Assembly: GCF_036195325.1 (NCBI RefSeq)
Contig: NZ_CP108101.1
Location: forward strand, 8,184,001 to 8,248,000
From: Streptomyces sp. NBC_00234
Lineage (GTDB): Bacteria; Actinomycetota; Actinomycetes; Streptomycetales; Streptomycetaceae
Direction: 5' to 3'
Length of the DNA stretch: 64,000 bases
The notes under the pieces are model-generated. The model was not told the origin of the DNA. It saw only the letters and a program-made list of their open reading frames with translations, and did not search any database. How positions within the stretch are numbered: position 1 is the first letter of the stretch; each line of letters starts with the position of its first letter. The translations under genes were made by a program, and so were the position numbers. This document shows, piece after piece, positions 43,061 to 50,392 of this stretch.

Positions 43061-43375
43061 TCAGGTCAGGGCGGCAGCAGCGGTTTGATCAAGGCCGGCG
43101 ACGCCGAACGGGCCTTCGTGGGGGATCAGACTGCGTCCACTGTGTGGACGACGTACTCCGCACGCGGCCCGCCGGCCGGCCGTCGTCGCAACCGCCTGCC
43201 CGGCTTGGAGTCCCTTGCCGTGGTGCGAGGCCCGCAGGTCGCGGCGGGCGGCAAGGATCTCGGGTTCCGCCGCGCCATCGCCGGGGAGCGAGGAGGTGGC
43301 GGCGTTGACCAGGATGTCGGCGTGCTGCTCTGTGATGTCCCCGCGCACGAGGGCGATCGTCGGTCGTGTCGTCAT
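43061..43375 (-). pseudogene. Macro-domain gene, deleted and frameshifted
   Basis: Begins MTTRPTIALVRGDITEQHAD then ILVNAATSSLPGDGAAE, the N-terminus of an ADP-ribose-binding macro domain (the I-T-E-Q-x-x-D-x-x-V-N-A-A loop). About 15 residues, including the glycine-rich G-G-G-V-D-G-A-I-H, are deleted. It continues EILAARRDLRASHHGKGLQA and GQAVATTAGRR, and then the frame is lost. The C-terminal two thirds are missing. Confidence 0.7.
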
Positions 43376-43390
43376 GCGGTCATCCTGCTG

Positions 43391-43798
43391 TCAGCCCTGG
43401 CGTTCATCTGCCGCCTGCGGTGGCCGGTGGGCCGCTGCGAGAGCGTTGCGGACAGCAAGGCGACCGGCCTGGCGGAACGCCCGCGGGTGGGAGTCGACCG
43501 GGTGGAAGCGCATGCGCCGCAGGACTACCGCCGTGGCCGGAGACAGCATGGTCCCTGACTGTGTGAGTTCGTCGCGTATGCCCGCCTCCACAGCGGCCTG
43601 GCACTTGGCCTGCCACTCGGGATCGTCGTCGCCGTCAACGACCAGATCGGCGGCCATCTCGAAGGTGACACCCCTCTCCCACGGCTCGAAGTCCACAGTG
43701 ACCTCCGCGAAGTCGGAGGGACAGCTGGCTTGGCGCGCGTAGACGGCTCGGACACCCCGGATCGGGTGAAGCGGGAACGTTGCAGTGTCAGAGTCCAC
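43391..43798 (-). CDS. Stand-alone EF-G domain-IV-like protein
   Basis: 135 residues from GTG 43798 (VDSDTATFPLHPIRGVRAVY); the frame is open further upstream, but without protein character. SDFAEVTVDFEPWERGVTFE is followed by a helix with AKCQAAVEAGIRDELTQSGT and then VVLRRMRFHPVDSHPRAFRQ, AGRLAVRNALAAA. The tail resembles EF-G domain IV, which reads Y-H-x-V-D-S-S-x-x-A-F-x-x-A-G-x-x-A. No GTPase part is present. I infer a fragment-like protein of elongation-factor origin; a ribosome link is not shown. Confidence 0.6.
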   Translation of the reverse strand: MDSDTATFPLHPIRGVRAVYARQASCPSDFAEVTVDFEPWERGVTFEMAADLVVDGDDDPEWQAKCQAAVEAGIRDELTQSGTMLSPATAVVLRRMRFHPVDSHPRAFRQAGRLAVRNALAAAHRPPQAADERQG

Positions 43799-44310
43799 GG
43801 GGCCACGATAGCCAGTGAGGTCGGTCCGCACGTCATGCCGTCGCCGCGCACGCCCTCGCCCTCGTACGCCAGCGGATCCCGGCAAGCGGCGCGTGCTTTC
43901 GAGCAGGGCGGCCTGGCGCCGGGAGAGCGGTCTCTCCAAGGCCGGGCGAGGCCCGGGGTGGCGGGCGCTCCGCAGACGCATGGGAACACGCCCCGTACCG
44001 CCCGTGCCGACGGCGGTACGCAGGTTGCCCTGTAACTCCTCCTCGCCCTCGTCGAAGCGGTCGAGGCGGCCCGTTGCTGGGATAGAGCACGTGAGCCTGT
44101 CGACCGTCGGAGCGCACCTCAGGGTGACCGACGTGTGCGGAGGCGGGCGTCAAACCTGGGCGGTCCGCGCCGGGGCCACTGTCGTGCAGGGCGTCGGCCT
44201 GCACGCCACCAGGCGCTGGTACGCCTGACGGTCGTGGTCGAGGGCGACGCCGGATCTCTGCGGCGCCTGGCCGGGCACGTCGAGAAGGGTGAGGTCGGCG
44301 TGAGTGGCCC
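43799..44310. other. 0.5-kb gap before tandem repeats
   Basis: No gene is supported; frames in both directions are R- and P-rich. The following 300 bp carry two different tandem repeats. Confidence 0.45.
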
Positions 44311-44382
44311 GGGCATCGCAACCGTGTGGCACCCGGGCACCGCAACCGTGTGGCACTCGGGCATCGCAACCGTGTGGGACTC
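44311..44382. repeat. Three 24-bp tandem repeats
   Basis: Three exact-length copies of GGGCATCGCAACCGTGTGGC plus ACCC, at 44311, 44335 and 44359, differing at only a few positions. In one minus-strand frame they would read as repeats of PHGCDARV, but no gene start or end supports translation. Confidence 0.85.
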
Positions 44383-44481
44383 GTGCCCCTCCGCCAGGTG
44401 GACGAAGGGGCACACACCCGGGGCATGACGAGGTGTCAGCGTGACGTGCCGGAGTTCACCACCCCGCGAGTACGCCGATCC

Positions 44482-44635
44482 GCGACGCGATACCGGGGGG
44501 CGGCTCAGCCGCGCTGGGCACGGATGAGGTCGCCCGACGCGATGCCGGGGGCGGCTCAGCCGCGCTGGGCACGGATGAGGTCGCCTGACGAGATACCGGC
44601 GGGTGGTTTAGCCGCGTTGGGCACGGATGAGGTCG
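44482..44635. repeat. Three 51-52-bp tandem copies of the GH1 gene end
   Basis: Copies begin with GATACCGG at 44489, GATGCCGG at 44541 and GATACCGG at 44592. Each contains GCTCAGCCGCGCTGGGCACG or its variant, followed by GATGAGGTCGC. The third is the true 3' end of the GH1 gene (encoding RDLIRAQRG and its stop), and the other two are tandem copies downstream of the stop. Confidence 0.8.
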
Positions 44636-45942
44636 CGGTACCACGCGAAGGACGCTTTCGGGGTGCGGAGCTGGGTGTCGTGGTCGACGTGGACGAGGCC
44701 GAAGCGCTGGTGGAAGCCCTCGGCCCATTCGAAGTTGTCCATCAGGGTCCAGGTGAAGTAGCCGCGCACGTCCACGCCCTGGGCCACGGCGGTGGCGACG
44801 GCCTGGAGGTGGGTGTCCAAGTAGTCGATGCGGTCGAGGTCGAGGACGGTGCCGTCCGGGTTGACGACGTCCTTCGTCGAGCAGCCGTTCTCCGTGATGT
44901 AGACCGGCGGGAGTGCCGGGTAGCGCTCCTTGAGGCCGACGAGTAGTTCCCGTAGGCCGTCGGGGACGACGGGCCAGTCGAATGACGTGCGGCGGTAGCC
45001 CTCGATGGGGGCCTCTTCGAACGGCAGTCCCTCGGACGTCGGCGCCTGGATCCGGGTCGGGTTGTAGTAGTTGATGCCGAGCGCGCTCAAGGGGGCCGAG
45101 ATCAGTTCGAGATCGCCCTCCCGCACGGAGCCGCCGAGGGTCGTGTCCGCGCCGAAGTCGGACAGGTCCGGGTAGGTGCCCGTGAGGATCGGGTCGTTGA
45201 ACAGGCGGTTGTGCAGGTTGTCGTAGGCTCGCGCGGCGGTGTGGTCGGCGGGGGAGTCCGAAGCGGGCCAGACAGGGGTGCAGTTGTTGGCGATCATCAC
45301 CTGGAGGCCGCGCGCCCGCAGCTCCCTCAGCGCCAGGCCGTGGCCGAGCAGTTGATGGTGGGCGACCGGCAGGCAGTCCAGGAACAGGGTGCGGCCCGGT
45401 GCGTGAGTGCCGAGACCGTAGCCCCAGACCATGTGGATGAACGGCTCGTTGAGTGTGATCCACTTCTGGACGCGGTCGCCCAGCCTGTCGGCCATGATGG
45501 CGGCGTACTCGGCGAAGCGGTGCGCGGTGTCGCGGTTCAGCCAGCCGCCGCTGTCCTCCAGGCCCTGCGGGAGGTCCCAGTGGAACAGGGTCGGGACAGG
45601 TTCGATGCCGCGTGCGAGCAGGCCGTCGACCAGCCGGTCGTAGAAGTCCAGACCCCGGGGATTGACCTCGCCTGTGCCGGTCGGCTGGATCCGGGGCCAG
45701 GCGATGGAGAAGCGGTAGCCGGTGAGGCCCGCCTCGGCCATCAGCGCGATGTCCTCGTCGTAGCGGTGGTAGTGGTCGCAGGCCACGTCTGCGGTGTGCC
45801 CGTCGCGGATGGTGCCTGGTCGCGCGGTGAAGGTGTCCCATACCGAGGGTCCGCGGCCGTCCTCCTTGGTGGCGCCCTCGATCTGGTACGACGCCGTCGA
45901 GGCGCCCCAGATGAAGTCCGCGGGGAGATGGTCCAGTGTCAC
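44608..45942 (-). CDS. GH1 family beta-glucosidase/beta-glycosidase
   Basis: 444 residues from GTG 45942, with a strong AGGAGG 7 bp upstream. Full GH1 barrel: PADFIWGASTASYQIEGATK (N-terminal signature), LTGYRFSIAWPRIQPTGTGE, WITLNEPFIHMVWGYG (acid/base glutamate in N-E-P), VYITENGCSTKDVVNPDGTV (nucleophile glutamate in T-E-N-G) and GYFTWTLMDNFEWAEGFHQR. Cytoplasmic, without signal peptide. It cleaves beta-linked glucosides or galactosides. It is divergent from a TetR regulator, with a palindromic operator between them, and belongs by operator to the same local regulon as the GH36 operon. Confidence 0.95.
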   Translation of the reverse strand: MTLDHLPADFIWGASTASYQIEGATKEDGRGPSVWDTFTARPGTIRDGHTADVACDHYHRYDEDIALMAEAGLTGYRFSIAWPRIQPTGTGEVNPRGLDFYDRLVDGLLARGIEPVPTLFHWDLPQGLEDSGGWLNRDTAHRFAEYAAIMADRLGDRVQKWITLNEPFIHMVWGYGLGTHAPGRTLFLDCLPVAHHQLLGHGLALRELRARGLQVMIANNCTPVWPASDSPADHTAARAYDNLHNRLFNDPILTGTYPDLSDFGADTTLGGSVREGDLELISAPLSALGINYYNPTRIQAPTSEGLPFEEAPIEGYRRTSFDWPVVPDGLRELLVGLKERYPALPPVYITENGCSTKDVVNPDGTVLDLDRIDYLDTHLQAVATAVAQGVDVRGYFTWTLMDNFEWAEGFHQRFGLVHVDHDTQLRTPKASFAWYRDLIRAQRG

Positions 45943-45956
45943 GTCTAACCTCCTGA

Positions 45957-45977
45957 AACATGAGCAAGGCTCACGTT
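45957..45977. promoter_or_regulatory. TetR-type operator, site 1
   Basis: AACATGAGC-AAG-GCTCACGTT, a near-perfect palindrome between the divergent GH1 and TetR genes, 15 bp from the GH1 start and 27 bp from the TetR start. Close copies occur upstream of the GH36 operon and the discoidin hydrolase gene. Confidence 0.75.
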
Positions 45978-46003
45978 AACCCGCTCGGTGGGATGATGGA
46001 AGC

Positions 46004-46627
46004 GTGAATCAAGATCGCACCGCAGGGACGCTGCGCCGGCTGCCGGTCCAGAAGCGCAGCGCCGAGCGCTTCGAACGGCTGCTGGACGCTTGCGCCGAAC
46101 TCCTGGACGAGGTCGGCTATGCAGGGCTGACCACCAAGGAGGTGGCCCGCAGGGCCGAGGTGCCCATCGGGACCCTTTACCAGTTCTTCTCCGACAGGGA
46201 GGGGCTGATCGGTGCGCTCGCCGCCCGGAATCTGGAGTCCTTCCTGGGGCGGGTCGCGGACCGGCTGGAGCAGGAGGAGCCCGAGGGCGTCCCGGGCATC
46301 GTGGATGTGACCGTCGACGAGTTCGTGACCATGCGCCGGACGATCGCCGGTTTCGGCGTGGTCGACTTCGGCGCGGTGGGGCAGGACCACATCCTGGAGC
46401 CGACTCTGGACAACAACACCGCGGTCGCCGGAAGGCTGCGCTCGCTGACCGCCTCTTTGATTGGGGTCCAGGACGACGCCGATTTCGAGATCGCGGTGCG
46501 GGTGGCCCTGGAGTGCGCCGACAGTGTGCTGCAACTCGCCTTCCGTATCGATCCGTTGGGCGACGCCCAGCTGATCGCTGAGTGCAAACGAGTCCTCAAC
46601 AGCTATCTGAGCGATCGACGCCGGTAA
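46004..46627 (+). CDS. TetR-family regulator, likely repressor of the glycosidase regulon
   Basis: 207 residues from GTG 46004. N-terminal HTH: RSAERFERLLDACAELLDEV, GYAGLTTKEVARRAEVPIGT, LYQFFSDREGLIGALAARNL. The C-terminal helical domain (about 65-205) contains LEQEEPEGVPGIVDVTVDEF and VALECADSVLQLAFRIDPLG and should bind the inducer. The palindrome just upstream, shared with two other operons in the cluster, is the probable binding site and would also give autoregulation. A foldback repeat follows the stop. Confidence 0.9.
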   Translation: MNQDRTAGTLRRLPVQKRSAERFERLLDACAELLDEVGYAGLTTKEVARRAEVPIGTLYQFFSDREGLIGALAARNLESFLGRVADRLEQEEPEGVPGIVDVTVDEFVTMRRTIAGFGVVDFGAVGQDHILEPTLDNNTAVAGRLRSLTASLIGVQDDADFEIAVRVALECADSVLQLAFRIDPLGDAQLIAECKRVLNSYLSDRRR

Positions 46628-46636
46628 CCGGCCCTG

Positions 46637-46810
46637 GGGCCTGTCGTCGGACTTCCGCCTGCCGCGCGGTGTCTGGCACGCACGCTCGCGGCGTTGCCGA
46701 GATGCCCTGGTAGCTCCGCTACGAGGACATCCCGGCGCCTTGCGATCGCACGCACCGGACACCGCGCGGCCCGGCCTTCGGCCGGACGACGGCAGTTTGA
46801 CGGCAGGCCC
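46637..46810. repeat. 174-bp foldback (MITE-like) palindrome
   Basis: The left arm GGGCCTGTCGTCGGACTTCC and the right-arm reverse complement GGGCCTGCCGTCAAACTGCC align, as do the inner GCCGCGCGGTGTCTGGCACG and GCCGCGCGGTGTCCGGTGCG, and the sequences near the centre around AGCTCCGCT. The arms are about 80 bp, with one 13-bp insertion on the right. It lies between the convergent TetR and MFS genes and ends at the MFS stop codon. It could be a MITE or simply a long bidirectional terminator. Confidence 0.75.
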
Positions 46811-48108
46811 TAGCGGACGGCCTTGACCTTCCAGACCAATACCGCGCCCAGCGCGGACATGGCCGCCGAGCAGAGGAAGAGCGAGCTGTAGCCTCCCGGG
46901 CCGCCGAGCACGACCGAGGCGACCGGAGGGACGAGGACGTAGGGCAGGGAGGTCATCAGGTTGGCCAGGGCCATGTCCTTGCCGCGGTCCGCCGAGGCGG
47001 GGAGCACCTCGGTGACCAAGGCGGTGTCGACGGCCAGATACACGCCGTAGCCCAGGCCCAGGATGACGGCCGCGACCAGCGTCATGGTCCACGTGGGCGA
47101 CAGGGCGAGCGGGACCGCGGCGACGGCCATCGTGACGCCGCCGAGGAAGACCAGCATGCGCCGCTTGCCCAGCTTGTCGGAGAGCCAGCCGCTGAGGACG
47201 ACCGTAGAGATCGTGGCCAGGCAGTTGATGCCGATCACGATGAGCAGACCGTCCTCGGTGGACTGGCCGGGGAACAACTTCTCGTAGTGCAGTACGTCGT
47301 CCAGGAAGTACGGCAGGTAGAGCGTGCCCATGCCGTAGCCGAGACCCATGATGAAGCGGGAGCTCATTGCCCAGACGAAGTCGGGGTGTGCGCGCGGGCT
47401 GATCCGGTAGCCGTCCAGGAAGGTGCGCGGTGAGAACGGTTCGCGGTGCCGGCGGGGCAGCGGCGGATCCTTCATGGTGGTCGCGAACAGCAGGATCAGG
47501 AGCGGCAGTGCGGCCATCAGCAGGTACTGCGAGGCGAAGCCGGTGACCAGGCCGATCAGCAGCCCGCCCGCGATCAGGGCGCCCGCCTGCGGGACCATGG
47601 CCCAGCCCAGCACGGCGCCGCGCTGGGCGGCCGGGACCTGGTCGGGCACCACCGGGGAGAGTCCGGCGCCGATGATCATGAACGAGGCGGACAGCACGAG
47701 GGAGCCGAGGGCGACCCCGGCGACCGTCGTCTGGAGGCCGGTGAAGACCAGCGTCGCCATGCAGGCGAGCGAGCCCGCGAGCAGCCACGGCCGGCGGCGG
47801 CCGAACCGGCTGGTGGTGCGGTCGCTGAGCGCGCCGGCCAGCGGTGCGATGACGATGCCCGAGATCGCGCCCATCATGCTGACCCAGGCGTAGCTGCCGA
47901 CCTTCCCCGCCGGGTCGATCTGGGCGATCTGCTCGGGCATCAGGAACGTGGTCGGTATCTGCATCGGGATGAACACCCCGATGTTGGCCAGGACGTACAG
48001 GGCGACCCAGCCGGGGCCGACCCGGTGGACGGGCTCGGCGCGGGCCTCGGCTTGCTCGGGCAGCCGGCTGCGCTCGGGGTGGTCGGGCAGGTCGGGGGCG
48101 AGGTTCAT
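46810..48108 (-). CDS. MFS sugar transporter, coupled to GH36
   Basis: 432 residues from ATG 48108, overlapping the GH36 stop by ATGA. Twelve helices: GWVALYVLANIGVFIPMQIP, MGAISGIVIAPLAGALSDRT then TSRFGRRRPWLLAG (motif A), LSPVVPDQVPAAQRGAVLGW, STVVLSGWLSDKLGKRRMLV (second motif A), and GYGVYLAVDTALVTEVLPAS. It resembles the glycoside and MFS_1 sugar transporters of Streptomyces. Translational coupling to an alpha-galactosidase strongly suggests uptake of alpha-galactosides or related oligosaccharides. The stop overlaps the end of the foldback repeat. Confidence 0.85.
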   Translation of the reverse strand: MNLAPDLPDHPERSRLPEQAEARAEPVHRVGPGWVALYVLANIGVFIPMQIPTTFLMPEQIAQIDPAGKVGSYAWVSMMGAISGIVIAPLAGALSDRTTSRFGRRRPWLLAGSLACMATLVFTGLQTTVAGVALGSLVLSASFMIIGAGLSPVVPDQVPAAQRGAVLGWAMVPQAGALIAGGLLIGLVTGFASQYLLMAALPLLILLFATTMKDPPLPRRHREPFSPRTFLDGYRISPRAHPDFVWAMSSRFIMGLGYGMGTLYLPYFLDDVLHYEKLFPGQSTEDGLLIVIGINCLATISTVVLSGWLSDKLGKRRMLVFLGGVTMAVAAVPLALSPTWTMTLVAAVILGLGYGVYLAVDTALVTEVLPASADRGKDMALANLMTSLPYVLVPPVASVVLGGPGGYSSLFLCSAAMSALGAVLVWKVKAVR

Positions 48109-50165
48109 CGGGGCACTCTCTTGAGGTGGACGAGCTCGCTCGTCCAGTCGAAGGGCAGCAGCGGCGGGAGACCGTGGCTGAGCAGGACGGCGCCCTCGTG
48201 GACGGTGCCGGTGGTCTCGTCCCGGTAGCGGGCGTCGGGGTCGAGGGCCTTCAGCCGGGTGCGGGCGACCGGGCGGGTCGGCGCGGACGGCTGGAACTGG
48301 AAGACGACGGCCTCGTCCTCGGTGAGGTACTGCACGGCGTCGTGCTCCAGGCGGTACTGGACGCCGCCGTGCACCACGGGCCGGATTCGCTTGTACTGCT
48401 CGACCAGCATGCGGGCCCAGGCCAGATCCTCCTCGCTCCACTTCCGCAGGTCGCCGCCGATGCCCAGCGCCCCGGCCATCGAGACATGGAAGCGGTAGCG
48501 GACCGAGGTCGGGCGGGCGCTGAAGCTGTGCGGGCTGTCGGTGACCCAGGCGCCCATGGTCCGGGCGGGCAGCAGCTGGCCGTGGCCGTGCTGGATCGCG
48601 ACCCGGTCGGCGGCGTCGGTGTTGTCCGACGTCCAGACCTGGTCGGCGCGGGCCAGCACGCCCAGGTCGGCCCGGCCGCCGCCGCCCGCGCACGATTCCA
48701 GGTACAGGCCGGGACGGGCGGTACGCAGCCGGTCCATCACCTCGTAGACGCCGCGCGTGTGCTCGATCCAGACCCGGTCGGGGTCGGCGGCCCCGGGCTG
48801 CCCTGCCTCGCTGAAGGGCCGGTTCATGTCCCATTTGAGGAAGACCACGTCCAGCTCGGTGACGGTCCTGACCAGCCAGTCGACCGCCCATTCCCGGACG
48901 TCGCGACGGGCGAAGTTCAGCACATGCTGGTGGCGGCGCCGGGTGCGGGTACGACCGTCCTGGCACAGGATCCAGTCGGGGTGCGCACGGTAGAGGTCGC
49001 TGTCGGGGTTGACCGCCTCGGGCTCGACCCACAGGCCGAAGCCCATGCCCAGCGTGCGGACGTGGTCGGCGAGCGGGCCCAGACCGTGCGGGAAGCGGTC
49101 GGGGTTGGGCCACCAGTCGCCGAGCCCGGCCATGTCGCTGGTGCGGGCGCCGAACCAGGCGTCGTCCACGACGAAGACCTCGACGCCGAGACCCGCGGCC
49201 AGGCCGGCCAGCCCGGTCTGCTGCTCCTCGCTGATGTCGAACTCGGTCGCCTCCCACGAGTTGAAGATCAAAGGGCGTTCGGCGGGGCGGGCGGGCAGCA
49301 CCTCGCGTTCGACGTAGGCGTGCCAGCGGCGGCTGGTGCCGCCGAAGCCGTCGGGGGCATACAGCCCGGTGAAGACCGGGGTCTCCAGACGCTCGCCGGC
49401 GGTCAGCTTCCAGACCAGCCCCTCGTGGCCGAACCCGCCCGTCCAGGATGTGCGGCCGTAGGTGTCGCGGCGCAGGGTGATCCGGCGACTGCCGCTCCAG
49501 GCCAGGGCCGCGCTCCAGACCTCGCCGTGCTCCTCGGCGGCGTCCTGCGCGTCGAGCATCAGCCACGGCCCGGCGTGCTGTCCCGTGATGCCGAGGCGGC
49601 TGGTGAACACGGTCTCCCCGACGGGCACCCGGTCGCGCCGGAGTTGGAACTCCCGGCCCCATTGCCCCACCACATGACTGACCCGGTAGTCGTCGCGGGC
49701 GGGCAGCGTCCAGGCGGCGGAGTCGAACCGCAGGACGTCAACCGGCTCGTCGGTGGTGAGGACGGCCCAGCGCTCGATCTGGTCATGGCCGTCCCGGAGC
49801 CGGTAGTGCAGGTCGAGACCCAGGGAGCGGACACGGTCGGTGAAGGAGAGCGTGAGCAGGTCCTCCTCGACCGTGTGCGAGAGGAACCGCCACTCGAAGC
49901 CACGGACACCGTCGTCGAACCGGACGGTCAGCGACGGCGCCCCGAACCGCAGGCCGCCCTCGACCACGTACTCCTCACCCCCGGGGTCGTCGCCGCCGGG
50001 GTCCTCGTCGGGCAGGTCGGCCGCGATCACGACGGCCTGCTCCGGGGTCAGCGGCCGGCCCCAGTGCACGTGCCGGGGGACGTCGTCGGCGTCCAGCCGG
50101 AAGGCATACGAGGTGCCGGGAGTGCTCAGGAGCCAGAGGCGGGCTTCGGAGTGGTGTGTGATCAC
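48105..50165 (-). CDS. GH36 family alpha-galactosidase
   Basis: 686 residues. GTG 50165 is preferred, with GAGGA 6 bp upstream; a TTG at 50177 is in frame. N-terminal beta-supersandwich domain (residues about 30-270), then the barrel: EVFVVDDAWFGARTSDMAGL, WWPNPDRFPHGLGPLADHVR, GFGLWVEPEAVNPDSDLYRA, the nucleophile aspartate in VVFLKWDMNRPFSEAG, CAGGGGRADLGVLARADQVW and the acid/base aspartate in TSDNTDAADRVAIQHG. All key residues are in place. It is cytoplasmic, so alpha-galactosides must be taken up intact. Promoter, operator and coupled MFS gene make this the core of the cluster. Confidence 0.95.
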   Translation of the reverse strand: MITHHSEARLWLLSTPGTSYAFRLDADDVPRHVHWGRPLTPEQAVVIAADLPDEDPGGDDPGGEEYVVEGGLRFGAPSLTVRFDDGVRGFEWRFLSHTVEEDLLTLSFTDRVRSLGLDLHYRLRDGHDQIERWAVLTTDEPVDVLRFDSAAWTLPARDDYRVSHVVGQWGREFQLRRDRVPVGETVFTSRLGITGQHAGPWLMLDAQDAAEEHGEVWSAALAWSGSRRITLRRDTYGRTSWTGGFGHEGLVWKLTAGERLETPVFTGLYAPDGFGGTSRRWHAYVEREVLPARPAERPLIFNSWEATEFDISEEQQTGLAGLAAGLGVEVFVVDDAWFGARTSDMAGLGDWWPNPDRFPHGLGPLADHVRTLGMGFGLWVEPEAVNPDSDLYRAHPDWILCQDGRTRTRRRHQHVLNFARRDVREWAVDWLVRTVTELDVVFLKWDMNRPFSEAGQPGAADPDRVWIEHTRGVYEVMDRLRTARPGLYLESCAGGGGRADLGVLARADQVWTSDNTDAADRVAIQHGHGQLLPARTMGAWVTDSPHSFSARPTSVRYRFHVSMAGALGIGGDLRKWSEEDLAWARMLVEQYKRIRPVVHGGVQYRLEHDAVQYLTEDEAVVFQFQPSAPTRPVARTRLKALDPDARYRDETTGTVHEGAVLLSHGLPPLLPFDWTSELVHLKRVPR

Positions 50166-50176
50166 GAAAATCCTCA

Positions 50177-50234
50177 AACGTGAGTAGGGCTCATGTTTTG
50201 CTCATACGGTAGGCATGCGAGCCCGCAACGCCAA
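50177..50234 (-). promoter_or_regulatory. GH36 operon promoter with operator site 2
   Basis: On the minus strand: -35 TTGGCG (50234-50229), 17-bp spacer, -10 TACCGT (50211-50206), then the operator AACATGAGC-CCT-ACTCACGTT at 50197-50177. A further half-site TATGAGCA overlaps the -10. The operator directly follows the -10, where a repressor would block transcription. The layout repeats almost exactly at the discoidin hydrolase promoter. Confidence 0.75.
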
Positions 50235-50316
50235 GCCCCTGACGGGCGCTATCGAATGTCGCGGCGTGTGGTTCCCCGTGCTCTGCGCGGCCCGGTCGGC
50301 GCACACGCCGAAAGCC

Positions 50317-50363
50317 GGCCGGGGCCGGCCGGATCAGGAGAGCTGATTCGGCCGGCCCCGGCC
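50317..50363 (-). terminator. Hairpin terminator after the secreted hydrolase gene
   Basis: Arms GGCCGGGGCCGGCCGGATCA / TGATTCGGCCGGCCCCGGCC with loop, 30 bp downstream of the stop at 50393 (minus strand). It isolates the hydrolase gene from the GH36 promoter. Confidence 0.8.
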
Positions 50364-50392
50364 CTGGACCTGGACACCCCCTCACCGGTGCG

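Noticed and set aside
44311..44382. 24-bp repeats considered as a repeat-peptide gene
   Set aside because: No start, ribosome-binding site or coherent flanking protein in either direction.
44456..45967. 503-codon alternative frame over the GH1 gene
   Set aside because: Arginine- and proline-rich shadow; the GH1 frame has N-E-P and T-E-N-G motifs and an AGGAGG.
46810..49662. Single 950-codon frame on the minus strand that would fuse a GH36-like part to the MFS protein
   Set aside because: The upstream part is in a frame different from GH36 and is not protein-like; the real genes overlap by ATGA at 48105-48108.
48126..50183. Plus-strand open frame of about 685 codons opposite GH36
   Set aside because: Composition is G-, V- and A-rich without family resemblance; the minus strand has all GH36 catalytic motifs.
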